A stretch of DNA of 64,000 nucleotides from Diogma glabrata (GCA_963693315.1 OY856186.1:457867892-457931891), one strand, 5' to 3'; shown: positions 1-11,647, counted from the first letter of the stretch. Translations and numbers: made by a program. The notes: generated by a model from the sequence alone, not told the origin.

Positions 1-68
1 CAGAGCTTGAAATTCGTACAGAGCATACTTAGTTATATCGTAATTGAATTTTCGAACATGAAAATAAA

Positions 69-1437
69 GTTTCTGCACTCGAGTACCACAATACGACATA
101 TATCGAAACTCGTTTGAGTGCGGAAAAGTGAGTTATTTCCGCACTGATTTTACATTTCAGCACTGCTTTTTCATTTCCGCACTGCATTTCCGCACTGCTG
201 CCAATTTAAAAGACGAAACAGTGCGTTTGTGTTGGTAAACATTTTTATTAATAAAGTAGAAATGAATGAAAACATTACCTTTGACCAAAGTAGAAAGAGC
301 AATTATGCAAGTTATTGAATGAATATCCTCCAGGAATCGGTGGTTGTGGCAAAGGCTCTCCAACCACTTTCAAGTTTGTTCGGCTTGTTTGACTCGAAAT
401 TATTGTAACAGTTGTACCGGCTGAAACATTGCCATTTTCAATGATTGATTCACTGGATTGAGCAGTGGTTGATGAGGTCGTTGAAACGTTAACAGCTTTA
501 ACAATTTTCGAACCCATGATACTGTCAGCAATTTTACGTTTATTGTTGAGCGAATGTTGAATGTATGTTTCTGTAACCTTATCAGACTCCCAACCACCAT
601 GTTGCTTAATTGTAGTTAAATTCACACCCTAATCTGCCAACAAAGATGCAGACGATCGACGGAAGCAATGACCAGTGTACCCACCCGGTGACGAAAGATT
701 CAAGAAAATTGCAATGGTTTTCGGATATCCTCCAATCGTGTTGATGCAGATCGGCTGTTTGATGCATTTGCCTTTACGAAAACCCAAAAAGAATCTGTCG
801 GTGATAACGCCATGAAGACGTAGTCCTGAATACATCTTGAAAATGTCAACCAAATTTATGTCCCGATCACTTCCTTCGTTGATGACAAATTGTCGAATGA
901 TTTTTGTTTTCGTTTTCGGTACTGTAATTGTAATGCCATTGTCCATGTATTCGACATCCGTTACGTTCAAATTAAACAATTCGCTTCGTCGACAAGCACC
1001 ATAGACACCGACAATAAGGGCCACCTTAAAATTGTTAGGTTAGGAAAATGAAACAAAAAAATTATCAGCAAATTCAATCAGTCAATCAGTTTAATTTTTT
1101 TTTTCACTGCACCATTGTTTGAACGCTCGATACGTTTTTCGTATTTTTCTTTGGATATTACCGACAATAAACCTTGCAAAGCTCTTTCTGCTGCTCCTTC
1201 CAAATCGGAATCCTCCCCTGAGCTCATTTTTTGCAGTTTCTCAATAAAATACACGCGAAATGAAAACACGTTTGTAGTATGGGAACAATCAATAACAAAT
1301 GACGTTTTTTTCTTGCATATAATCCAACATTGGCAGGCATTGTTGATCGATCAATACTTCGCGTAGTTTTTTTGTAGTGATTTTTTGTAATTTTTTTTTA
1401 TTTTTTGTCTATTGTGGTATACTCAAGTGCAGAAAAC
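69..1437 (-). mobile_element. Tyrosine-recombinase (Crypton-like) element with inverted flanks
   Basis: The recombinase pseudogene on the minus strand is bracketed by inverted repeats of about 30 bp: 69-97 and 1407-1437 are reverse complements apart from a few substitutions and a small indel. Short direct motifs of the form TTCCGCACTG also recur at 140-200 and again at 1615-1675. Cryptons are the DNA transposons that use a tyrosine recombinase; they classically lack terminal inverted repeats, so the boundaries given here are an inference from the repeats and not from a target-site duplication. Confidence 0.5.
275..1269 (-). pseudogene. Tyrosine recombinase, Crypton-like, broken
   Basis: This is a site-specific DNA recombinase pseudogene. 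The catalytic half is recognisable: GACRRSEL holds the first catalytic arginine (around 990), GHCFRR gives the HxxR pair (around 660), QHGGW gives the H/W position and ETYIQHS the tyrosine nucleophile (around 550-600). A TAG at 629-631 interrupts the frame between HxxR and the tyrosine box; both sides are in the same frame, so a single base change would explain it. Upstream, 1078-1240 encodes an acidic start followed by SKEKYEKRIE, like the beginning of Crypton core-binding domains, but the core-binding domain itself is absent, as if about 400 nt were deleted between 1078 and 1024. The C-terminal tail is Ser/Thr-rich. Not functional as it stands. A domesticated Crypton-derived gene is possible but the stop argues against it. 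Confidence 0.7.
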
Positions 1438-1552
1438 GTTGTGTGCAACTCGTTTTGAAATGAATTTTTTCAGCACACGTCCTAATTTTCAATGAAAACT
1501 TAGGACTAGTGCTGAAAAAATCTTCATTTCAAAACTTGTAGCACAAACTACT
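1438..1552. repeat. Near-perfect inverted repeat (hairpin)
   Basis: The left arm (about 1438-1493) and right arm (about 1497-1552) are reverse complements over roughly 50 nt with only a few mismatches and a short loop; both arms contain GTTTTGAAATGAA and TTTTTTCAGCAC. It lies immediately outside the right inverted flank of the tyrosine-recombinase element. It may be a small foldback element or part of that element's end. Confidence 0.6.
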
Positions 1553-1599
1553 ATTTTGCAATTCCGAATCACAATTCGACGTATTTCGATGTTGTCAAC

Positions 1600-1842
1600 A
1601 CTATCAAAAAGCGAGATTTTTCCGCACTGTTTTAATTTTTTTTTTTGATTTCTTTCTTTTTCCGCACTGTTTTAACTTTTTGTTTTGTTTTGTAGAAGTG
1701 AAAAATAAGAACGTATGGAAAATTTTCTCAATGCTAAGTTGATAAAATAAATGTTTACTTATATCTGAATATGACTGAATATGAAACAATTTCGCCATAT
1801 CTGCCCGCACGGTGAGGTTGAGACAACTGATTTTTTTCAGTG
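1600..1842. mobile_element. CACTG-ended DNA element, right end
   Basis: Positions 1781-1842 match the right end of the 434-bp element at 27109-27542: both share a TTCGCCATAT block, a GGTGAGGTTGAGACAA block and a terminal TTTTTTTCAGTG. The flank after CAGTG (TGGCCATCGTC) matches the uninterrupted repeat at 4073-4083, so the right boundary is at 1842. The left boundary is unclear; CCGCACTG motifs at 1625 and 1668 are candidates. CACTG/CAGTG termini with short target duplications fit the CACTA/EnSpm-Chapaev group, but no transposase is present. Confidence 0.5.
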
Positions 1843-3235
1843 TGGCCATCGTCTTATTTCGACCTTCCTTCCAGCGTTTAAAAAAATTGAACAAAATAAT
1901 AATAAAATTAATTTCTTGACATTTATTTGCATATTTTTTATAAATCCCTTGCAATTTGTAAATCCTTTGAAATAACAATAATAATTTTAAAAGTAATGGA
2001 GAAACTTGCCTCAATCAGTAAAACACTATAAACCTGTAGCTATGATATTATTGTTCATAATCTTTTTCTTTTGTACAATAAGGTTCGATTACTAAGTCTT
2101 GATGCATCAATGTTTCTAAGAAGAGGGAACATGTGATGGCAGTTCTGTTCTGATAATGCAAGCACTCCATACCAATTGCTCCATGTTTATAAGTCCTATA
2201 TTCGTCCCTGTATGGAGTACTGCTGTCAAGTTTGGGGTGCTGCCTCTGTTTCCATCTTGGCCCTCTTGGACTCTTCAAAAGCGAGCTATACGAATTATAG
2301 GTGATCGAACTTTGACATCAAAACTTGATTCCCTACAACATCGTCGCACTGTTGCTGACCTCGTTGTTTTTTACAAATATCGTCATCAGCAGTGCTCAGA
2401 TGAAATCAGCGGCATCATGCCTCAAACTTATTCTTACCCCCGTTCCACTCGGCAATCGGCTGCCGCAACCAGTGAAACGGTAAAGATCCCGCGCTGTCAT
2501 ACTGGCAGATCGCAGAGAGACTTCTTTGTCCGAACTGCGTACAAATGGAATAGTTTGCCGGAACACTTAGTTGAGACTAGGGTGGGTGGCTTCAACCCAC
2601 AGATGTTTAAAAAAAGCGTTAATCTACACCTTAGAACGCCAGTTGTTGTGGGACCCAGGTCTAGACCTGGGTCTTAAAAGGTATTTATGTGTTGTTGTGA
2701 CACATATTCTAAACCCTATTACACAACACATTTTATTAAAAAAAAAAAAAATACATAAGTAGTGCTTTTTTGTATTGTATTGGTGCTAATTTTTAGAAAT
2801 ATGTATTTATATTTTATATAATTGCAAACCAAAAACATATTTGTTATAAATTAGAAGTAGTTGTTGCAAGATAATGTGTTTGATTCCAATGTACATAATT
2901 TTCATATAAATTTATTTGTTGTCACAATATACCTTATTTTTTTATTTTAATGATAATTCTGTTAAGCGAAGAGAAAATTGATTAAAGATAGCTGTGCGAA
3001 TGAAATGAAATTTGAATAAAATACCAAATAAAAATTTAATCAACATTTAGGCAAACCCTTAAGAAAATTAAAATATATTAATTAAAAAAAACTAAATTAA
3101 ATTTTAAAATTTAGGCTGCGAGGTGCATTAGTACCTGAAAATGGTTTTCTACTGACAAAATTTCAGGCGTATGTGACGTAGATTTCTCTGAAGAGCGCAC
3201 ACAGGTAGACAAACACTTTGTTTTATTATTATAGA
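1843..3235. repeat. Interspersed repeat, copy 1 (carries a LINE insertion)
   Basis: 1843-2155 plus 2746-3235 align end to end with 4073-4965, with many small differences. The unit ends in a CAGACAAACACTTTG box followed by TTTTATTATTATA. The interruption at 2156-2745 is a LINE 3' end. No coding capacity was seen in the repeat itself and I do not recognise its family. Confidence 0.65.
2156..2745 (+). pseudogene. LINE reverse transcriptase, C-terminal fragment (family A)
   Basis: A 5'-truncated non-LTR retrotransposon of the CR1/jockey type. The translated part covers only the region after the RT domain: a segment around MEYCCQVWG (seen across two frames), then RAIRIIGDR, DSLQHRRTVADLVVFYKY, and the terminal block where WNSLPEHL and FKKSVNLHL are recognisable. 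The stop is at about 2675; the short 3' UTR with GTTGTTGTGACACATATT and an A-rich tail at about 2740-2753 is shared with the + strand LINE at 50440-51855, so both are one family. A frameshift near 2270 separates the first block from the rest. Insertion of this fragment interrupts an older repeat, whose uninterrupted copy lies at 4073-4965. Confidence 0.75.
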
Positions 3236-3440
3236 TTAAAATATATTAATTAAAAAAAAACTATATTAAATTTTAAAATTTGGGCTCCAAGGTGCATTAG
3301 TACCTGAAAATGTTCTTCTACTGACAAAATTTGAGAATCCTATGTGACGTAGATTTCTCTGGAGAGCGCACACAGACAGACAAACACTTTGTTTTATTAT
3401 TATAGACTAGAATGTACCCGCACGGCGATGCCCGTGCTTC
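3050..3440. repeat. Two tandem copies of a repeat tail, about 185 bp each
   Basis: 3050-3235 and 3236-3415 are successive copies of the same unit: TTAATTAAAAAAAA, GGTGCATTAGTACCTG, CTACTGACAAAATTT, TATGTGACGTAGATTTCTCT, a CACACAGACAGACAAACAC box and TTTTATTATTATAGA. A third copy ends the paralogous repeat at 4768-4965. The second copy is followed by a small palindrome, GCACGGCGATGCCCGTGC, at about 3420-3437. Such tails are common on RTE-driven SINE-like repeats of arthropods, but I cannot assign this one. Confidence 0.55.
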
Positions 3441-4072
3441 CCAAATAAAGTGGTTGGAAACTGTTTTTTTTTTGAGTAATTATAATTTTTTTAATGTCAT
3501 TTAATTTAACTTATTTTATTATTAATATATAAAAAGTTTGAAAAAAATGTAATAGTTTCATGACTGTAAACAGCAAAAGCCATTAAGTAAATGTCTCTTA
3601 AGCTATATATCAATTTACATATTAAATGTATGTTAAAATTAAAACACATTTACCGATGGTTTACATACAATAATTTTTAGATAGATGGCAAAAGATTAAG
3701 GTTAGAAAAAGGATAAAATTTTATTCCAAAGATTTAATTCAAATAATTCAATGTGTCGCGAACAATTAGATGAGCGTAAATATATTTGTTTATTGGATGT
3801 CACAATTGTCAATTGCTTACTCCGAAACCACCGTACTCGTCATACGAAATAGGTACACTGGTTCATTGCTACTGGTTTAGCGTCCTATTTCATGTAAACT
3901 TATAATCATTTATCGATCCAGAATTTTTGCTGCTCTGAAGACGGTCGTATAGTAATTTGCAAATATATTTTATCGATTGTCTGCAATACTCTACTACATT
4001 AATGCATACGCCGGTTAAAGAATATCACCATTTTAGTGAATTTTTCGTTTAATGGGTTTTATCGCTTTATGA
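3441..4072. other. AT-rich, no feature seen
   Basis: No open frame of note, no terminal repeats and no RNA gene were recognised. The only landmark is the edge with the repeat that begins at about 4073. Confidence 0.4.
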
Positions 4073-4965
4073 TGGTCATCGTCTTATTTCGACATTCCTT
4101 CCAACATTTTAAAACAAAAACTAGAAAAAATAATAATAAGACTTATTTTATTTGTAAATTCAGACTTATATATTATTATTAAAACAGTCAAATCACATTA
4201 TTTGTTAACATATTTGCGTATATTTTATAGACCCCTTGGAATAACAATAATAGTTTTGAAAGTAATGGAGAAGCATATTTCCCTCAATAAGTGTTTTTAA
4301 ACCTGTAGCTTTGATATTGTTCATAATCTTTTTTTTTTGTGCTAAGGTTTCAATGCAAATTCTTTGTTCATCAATATGTTTCTAAGAAGAGGAAAAGAAA
4401 CATTTCCAATTTTTGGAACATGTGATGGCAGTTCTGCTAATGCAAGCGGGTTTGTTTAATCATATATAAGCAATGCTTATATGTATCGTATTGGTGCTAA
4501 TGTCTAAAAATATGTACATATTTTATATAATTGCAAACCATAAGAACATATTTGTTGTAAATTAGAAATATTTGTTAAAAGATAATGTGTTGGATTTCAA
4601 TGTACATAATTTTCATATAAATGTACATTTTGTTTGTTACATTATATATTAACTATTCATTTTAATGATAATTCCGATAAGTGAACAAAAAATTGATCAA
4701 AGATAACTAAGCGAATAATTCGAAATTTGAATAAAAATCCAAATATAAAATATAATCAACATTTAGGCAAACCCTTAAGAAAATTAAAATTATTAATTAA
4801 AAAAAACACTAAATTAAATCTTAAAATTTCGGCTCCGAGGTGCATTAGTACCTGTCAATTGCCTTCTCCTGACAAAATTTCAGCCTCCTGTGTGCTCCAG
4901 ATTTCTCTGGAGAGCGCACACAGACAGCCAAACACTTTGTTTTATTATTATATATAAGATATAAG
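4073..4965. repeat. Interspersed repeat, copy 2 (uninterrupted)
   Basis: Paralogue of 1843-3235 without the LINE and without the CACTG end. It therefore serves as an empty site for both insertions: GCAGTTCTGCTAATGCAAGC at about 4430-4449 corresponds to the LINE junction at 2140-2157, and GATGGTCATCGTC at 4071-4083 corresponds to the CACTG junction at 1842. It ends in an ATATAAGATATAAGATAAG-like tail at 4949-4970, typical of elements mobilised by RTE-type LINEs. Confidence 0.65.
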
Positions 4966-5968
4966 ATAAGATTAAAATAGCGCACGAAAAAAATTTCTAT
5001 ATTGTATTTTTGCAACTTAATTCTTAATGCCAAACAAAATTTTCAAAATAGCGGGTTATCTCGGAAAACAATATGATTCCCGGGATTCCGTGACAACGGT
5101 ATCCCTCTTGCGAACCTCTAATCCAAATTCAATGAAAGTCTAAACTTTAATTGTCCTGAAATGGCGTACCGTAGTGATTCTTTAAATTCTTTCTATTCTT
5201 TAAATTTTCTTAAAATATTAAATATTATAAAAGCATTAAATTTTGATGACCATAATACTAATCGTAAGAAGTATGTGTTTGTTTATTTATTAATATCGCC
5301 CACCACAAGTACTAAAATGGTAAAAGAATTTAAAACGAAATTATTAAATTGAAGTTACACTTGGGTTGAAAAAAGTATGTAAGTTTTCTTACCTTGATTA
5401 ATATTTACTTGAGTTTACCCAAAATTCTAATGTATTACTATTGACTATTATATAGTCATAGGCATGTTCTCGTTTATAGCTCTCGATTGTGGCAAGGGCA
5501 TTTGTTCCAGGTTTTCTCTAATTGTTCAAATAGTAATAATCTACGCAGACAGACGTATGCAAGGTCATACTATATTATTACTTCATTAGTTGCACTGTTC
5601 CAATACATGCAATTTTTAATTAAATATTAATTTCCGGAAAATAATTAAACACAAGCTCATTATGGAGAATGTCAAAGTGTGAAAAGAATAATATTAAGTT
5701 AATTATAGTTGTTATGATTTGAAAACAATTGAATTTGTAGTAAAATAAACAAAATTAAAATTATCAAAATTATTAAATCATCATACACACAGCACAGTAT
5801 TATTATACATAGAACAGTTGTATGTTAAATTAACAGTACGCAAATATTAGTATTGTTTTGTTATCATTTGTCCTATACTTTCTGATAAATGATAAGGCAA
5901 GTTGGTCAAAAATATTTACAAAAAAAAAATAATTAATACTTTAATATCCATTTTTAAAATTTTCAATC
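4966..5968. other. AT-rich intergenic DNA
   Basis: No gene, RNA or terminal repeat recognised. The short open frames here have no recognisable protein motif. Confidence 0.4.
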
Positions 5969-5971
5969 TTA

Positions 5972-6107
5972 AGCAGGCTACAGACCTTCAATCAATTGAA
6001 AACGAAAACAAACGAAATAAAAATTAGGTGATTTTACACTAAATTTTATTTCGTTTATTTTCGTTTTCGAATTGATTGACAAATTGATTGAAGGTCTGTA
6101 GCCTGCT
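5972..6107. mobile_element. Palindromic MITE with TTA target duplication
   Basis: A 136-bp foldback. The left arm AGCAGGCTACAGACCTTCAA and the right arm, its reverse complement, extend inward through TCAATTGAAAACGAAAACAA-like sequence, so almost the whole element is self-complementary apart from a small asymmetric segment near the right arm. It is flanked by TTA at 5969-5971 and 6108-6110. A 3-bp TTA/TAA duplication is the signature of PIF/Harbinger insertions; no transposase is encoded. Confidence 0.75.
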
Positions 6108-6439
6108 TTAGAAACAAGTGGATCTGCTGCAAATAAGTGAGTGTGGGAGACTAGTAAGATTGACTTTGACATATTGATTTTAAAATTTAGTATAAGTTTA
6201 GTATTTACACTGCTTGCCGTTGGCATTTGGCGTAGGTATTCAAATAACATTATGTTACACACTTATTGCTTTAAGCAGGATATTTCTTTCTCTGTCGCAA
6301 TATTAACTTGTCCCTTTTTGACACTTTTCATACCAAGTTTTCCATACAAATATCAACTTTCATCTTGGACTCCTAAAATCTGATATTTTTAACAGAACCT
6401 CAGTATCAAATAATTCGCGAGAATGTTTTAAAAAAATAC

Positions 6440-7010
6440 GACCTAGATATCATCTGGTTGGTAGTCGTTTGACGATGGCATAACAAACGTGATTTTGTTT
6501 AACTTTGCTAAGCTTTCGCCTTGGTTGTCGCCAGTATCCAGGTTTACAGGATATATGTTTCTAAAAGTTGATCAGCATTTATTTTTTTTAATGTTGATGG
6601 ATAATCCAAGTCATTTAGCATTTCTCTTAAGTAGTACGATACTATATCCTTGACATCGCCTATACATCATAAAGCACAATATCTCCGGAGTCATGAATAT
6701 GACTAAATTTTTTAATTCAGATGTAAGTGCATGATTTTGTCGAACACCAGATTTATTCAACTGTTTGTCGAAATATCTATAGTCCCTAGTGTGTACTTAT
6801 CTGCTTGGTTTTACATTTTTGAAGAACTCTCAGACTTCTACGGTTGAATAAGTTTAGTTTTCTTATTTTTATATCGTAGTTTGGGTACATCTCTTGAAAT
6901 CGGGGTTGTTGGTAATACAAGATAAGCAGAGCACGGTGTAAAGAGCTACTTACAAATTTTTTTAGCGATGTCTCTTGTGTATTTGAAACATTCAGATACA
7001 CTTTCTTTGT
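6440..7010 (-). pseudogene. Highly decayed RTE-like LINE remnant
   Basis: On the minus strand, 6786-7001 encodes a YPNYDIKIRKLNLFNRRSLR segment that lines up with the YPDYDLKMG...SLRKPG segment at the start of the RTE copies at 19490 and 46740. Further on, at about 6560-6650, a GLSINIKKNK stretch resembles the RT segment that follows the YADD box. Stops and shifts are frequent. What is left is the two ends of an RTE element with the middle deleted. Weak, but supported by comparison with the two better RTE copies in this window. Confidence 0.4.
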
Positions 7011-7545
7011 CTAGCTCTGGATCCAAGAAAATCATATTCTCTGATTTGAAAGTTTTATTTTTTTCCTACTTAGCTCGGTCAGAGGTAACGTCTACTAATT
7101 GTTCTTTCATTTGCAATGTGCATTTTAAAAGATGTATATAAAAAATCCATGGCCCTCCTGTCCTTAAATTTCCTAATTTCATTCCGCAATTACTTTAGTT
7201 TTGGTCGCGAATCGTTTTGAGTTAAGTTATGAAAAATCGTGACTTTACATCGTTCTCGTAATAACTTTCGTTATTTGTATAATACAATATTTCGCTTGCA
7301 TTCTTAAATCGCTTGCAATCTTAAATTTTTTGCATCTATGTTCGGTTTATTCCACATCATCTAACCTAATTTTTGTATGTGTTACTATTCTAGTTATTTC
7401 AAACATCTTGTAACTTGTTAGAGTAAAGCTTAGCATTGTCTGCAGCATCTGTTTCTACCTATTTTGATTTGATGATTTTTAGAAGTGAATACGAAATTTA
7501 ATCAAAAACTTTTTTAAAATCATCACTTGGTGCAGCTCACAACAT
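7011..7545. other. AT-rich, no feature seen
   Basis: Spacer between two LINE remnants; nothing recognisable. Confidence 0.35.
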
Positions 7546-10030
7546 TCTATGATAGTTTTGTTGTTGTAGCGACGGGTGCGGTGCTAATCTTCTGACTCCG
7601 TATCCAGATTCTGGAACTCTGCCACTGCCCTTGGGCGGTACAACAAATCTTCCTTCGTAACGTCGGTTGGGTTTTCTGGACAATTGAATAAGTAGTTTGC
7701 TTCATGTGGTGTATACCCTCACACCCGGTACACTTGTCAACAATTTCCTGTTTAATTCTACTCATGTAGTTCTTCAAAATGCGTGACCAACCGGAACATA
7801 ACTGCGCTTGAATGGATCTGGTGCTGCGTTGGTATAAATTATTTGTAAGCTGGCCGATGTTACTGGTGACTTAATTGTTTCTAACATGTAAGAAGCACTT
7901 CACAGTTCGTCTAATGTATCTAGGCGGTTTAGTTGTGGATAAGGTGTCATTGCTGGGATGTAGCTCTTTGTGACAGGCCCATAGATATTGTTTGGTATAA
8001 GCATTTCATTATGTTTACGAAACGGCAATATGGTACGTTCCTCGTGCAGGTGATCTCGATGAGCCATCAAATGACATCCGGTTGCGTTTTATGTTATTTG
8101 TAGCTTATTCCAGTGAATATCAGCGACTTGGGGTGTCCATATGGTTGCACCGTGATTTATAATAAGTCTTCCTATTACTTTGTAGGTTGTAATTATTGTG
8201 CTTTTAGCTTTGCCATATGAACTACCACCTAGTGCTTTTAATTGTTCTGGATTTTCTTTCACCTGTCGAACATAAGCATTGAATTTAAATAGTGGGACAA
8301 ATGTTGACTCAACAGTCTCAAATTTTTTAGCGTAGGAATGAGTATGTTGTCAATGCAGATGTTAAGTGTTATATTTGCCTCCTTCGCCCATTTTGTGAAA
8401 AGTGTAGAATTGAACTTTTCATTGGAATGTTTCAACCATTCATTCAGAGTATTAAGTTAGGTGTTCAAAACATTAGTGAATTGTTCCAGGTTGTTTCCTG
8501 TTGTAAACATTGTGTAGTCGTCTGCATATGACGTGATGGTAATTCCATCTGGTGAGGGCGGGTAACTATCTTAGCTAGGATTATGTTTTAAAGTTAAGGA
8601 ACTCAACGTACGTTTGGCGGTATTTTACGTAGTTGCAAAACCAGCGCTTTATTAAACCTGGCAGATTAGTGTTAAAAATGTCAGTCAGTATTGAAGCGTG
8701 CGACACTATATTGATTGCTTTTGATAGGCCCAGTGAAACTAAGATTGTTTTAACACAGGGTGGTTGTTTTTGGTTCAGGCCATCCCGATTTGATTTTGGA
8801 TCATGTGAAGAGCGATGGTTTTAGAATATGCTGTCCTAAAGCCATGTTGGTGTGATGCCAAATTGCAAGTAGTTTACCAGGGTAACTGAAATGCTTCAAT
8901 CAGTTTTGCGACCGATGAAAGGATGGAAATCGGTATGTAAGTTTCTCCATTTTCTGCAGGGTTTTTTCCAGGTTTCAATATGGGGCTTATTCTGGCCGTT
9001 TCCCAGATATTAGGTATCTGGAGAATATTTAGAGATGTGTTGAGTGTGGTAGTGAAATGATTCAATCCTTTCGATACAATGTTTGAGCATGGTGGCTGAG
9101 TTGCCGTCGGGTCCTATCGCTTTTGATAGCTTGCTTTTCTGTGCCAAGTGGTAAAAGTTGCTTACCGTATCCCATTTCAGTAAAGTTTGTAAAATTATCT
9201 CAGTCGGTTTTGTTAAAATTAATATAGGTTCTCTTCTCGGATTTTATTTGGTTTATGGAACGGCTGGATGAGTATGGTGATTATGGTTGTGATATGATCG
9301 TAATTATGAAGAGTACGAGTTATTTGCTACCCTTGTTAGTTGTGGTTCGTTAAGGACTACAAAGTTGGAGCCATCAATTTGATCAACAATGTTTGTGCCT
9401 CGTGAATCGGTGTTCAGGTGTGAGTGCCATAGATCATGGTGAGCATTCACATCTCCGAGCATTAGACAGTCTTTGATATATAAAATAAATGTCATATGGA
9501 ATTATTTTAATTTATTAAACTGAATTAAATTTTTTTAAATGTTCATACCCTGGAAGCACAGCTGCTTACTGGTGGTATATAAATATTGACTAGAGTTATC
9601 TCCGTATTTCCGAATTTTATTATAATGTTTGTGGTAAGTTGTAATTAGTGTTTATCAGTTCCCGGTACTGCAGGTAATGTGGTTGTACGGTAGATAACGA
9701 TTTTATGAATAATGAAGGCAAGGCCACCACTTTGTTCTTCTATCGATCCAGTCTTATAATTTTATAATCACATATATTATCACTAATCTTAGATATAACA
9801 TTTAGTTTGGTTTCTTGAAGAACCGCGACTAGAATATTGTTATTACATCTGTTACACTGGACGGATGTAGTGTTTGCCCTTAAAATGTTTTTACATCTTG
9901 CACAATGCCATGTTTTAGTTGTTCCAGGATTTCTTTCAATACCAGTTATGACGAGGAGAGTTTGAAGCAGTGAGGTCAGTGACACTGACAGCTGCTTGTT
10001 TACCCAAAAAACATAGCGACGGAGTCGCAC
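7546..10030 (-). pseudogene. Jockey-like LINE ORF2 (endonuclease plus reverse transcriptase), broken
   Basis: A near full-length but heavily broken non-LTR retrotransposon pol. In order on the minus strand: 9740-10030, an N-terminal region with RRYVFWVNKQ, a GIERNPGT motif resembling 2A-like peptides, and a Cys-rich CARCK...CNRCNN finger; 9304-9495, APE-type endonuclease with GDVNAHHDLWHS and DSRGTNIVDQI; 8874-9065, RT start with ARISPILKPGK; the catalytic YADD box at 8517-8528; thumb and connection around 8100-8460; and 7547-7777, the C-terminal GYC..YMSRI and CTGCEG zinc-binding region, with a frameshift. Many stops and shifts make it inactive. The 3' end has an ACAACAACAAAA tail at about 7555. 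The clade is jockey or a close relative; the endonuclease and C-terminal block fit that group. Confidence 0.8.
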
Positions 10031-11647
10031 CTTTCGTCGAAATGGTTTAGATGGTCCTTGGTGTCGGAACTAGGTCTTGAGAAGTCTGTGATAGTTTTTT
10101 AGTTGATTTTACCAACGTACCAATTACATGTGCTAGTATTACGTGTTGTGGTAGATCATACACCTCGTCTAAGCTCAAACATCAGTTTTGTTTATATTTT
10201 CATGAATTATATTTCGGTTCTGCTCTCACATCCGTTAGAATGCCAGAGCAGGAAATAGTACCCGTTTTAAATACAGCCAGACCAGGCCGGCAATGACATT
10301 CACATCATTTCATTTTTGCCGTTTTGTGCTTATGCTTCTTTTATAGCTTTGTCTTTTGGATTTTTGTTTCGTCGATTTTTCTGCCGAACCGTTTTCGTCG
10401 TTGCTTACGATTTGAGTTTTACACTTTTTGTGGGTGGGAGATTTCTCCGTTTGGTCTAATTTCAATTCATACTGTGGCTAACTGTGGATTACTTTCTACG
10501 TTTTCAATTGTATTCTAAATCCCGAAGAGTCTGCATCCTTATTACTTTTTTATTTTACATATATGTACTAGTTAGTATTTACTAACTAATATTAATTAAA
10601 TATTATAATTTTAGATTTTGGTTGTCTCTTTGTTTTGTTTCAACATATTTCCCATATGATAAATAAATGTTTATAGAAAACTCGATTTTCCTTTGAAATT
10701 AAAAACGATTATTTAGTGCTTCGCGATTGAAAAATATGTACATACAAGTTATTTATTATATCGCGCAATGCAACTACTTTTTTTTTATAACAAATTAAAT
10801 ACACATACATTTATTGAAAAATTATTTCGAAAACAGTTGCTAGTTTTTGTTGAACTTTCAATTAAAAAAGATAAATACAAAAATTTTGTTTAAAAAAAAA
10901 TTTCTTAAATTATTTTTCTTGTTACTATTTTTAAATCGTCAATTTTCTCGTTTTTAAGTAAACTGTTACAATTTTGCAATAATTTTTAGTAATTACTAAT
11001 TAGTTTAGAATTTGTTGTGTTAAGGTTGAAATGTTGCAAATTTTTGCTCAGTTAAATTCAATTAAGATTTTGTACTACATAAGTTTATTTAATTAAAGTT
11101 TATGCTTATTACCTGTAATTGTTTCATAACTGTGTGTTTTTATTTCTAGCTTAATTTTAAAAATGTAAAATAGTTTTCTAGTAAATTTCAAACCATTTAT
11201 GTCGTTTAATACGTTAGTGTTACACATTTATGCTAAAAAATAGTTATTTTGAAGTGAAATATAAGTGAGATTTAATTTGTAAAATGCGAAAGATTTCAGC
11301 ATTTAGAAGTTTTTTTAAAATATCTTTTTCGATTTAATTTTATTTCATTTGTCACAAAAACATTTCATTGCATTATTGTCCTTAAAAAAGTCATTGCCTT
11401 AGTTGCCTATTAATATTTATAACCATGTGTCTGCATTTAACAGTCATTTATAGATTTTATAAATTCTTTAATTTAAAAATTTTATAGGAATATAGGCAAC
11501 ATTCAATCTACTCAGTTTGCAATGTAAATTTTTTTTTCAAATATTTTGAATATAAAAATAATTTATTTTTTGTGTCGTTTAAAATATTCTTAATATATAA
11601 ATTTGAATAAAAAACCATCTGAAAAATAGAGTGAAATTTGTGAAAAA
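10031..11647. other. LINE 5' flank, then AT-rich upstream region of the DLGAP gene
   Basis: 10031-10530 is less AT-rich and is probably the 5' UTR of the LINE at 7546-10030; it has no clear frame. 10531-11647 is extremely AT-rich and should contain the promoter and 5' UTR of the DLGAP-family gene starting at 11648. I cannot place a TATA box or initiator with any confidence in this composition. Confidence 0.35.
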
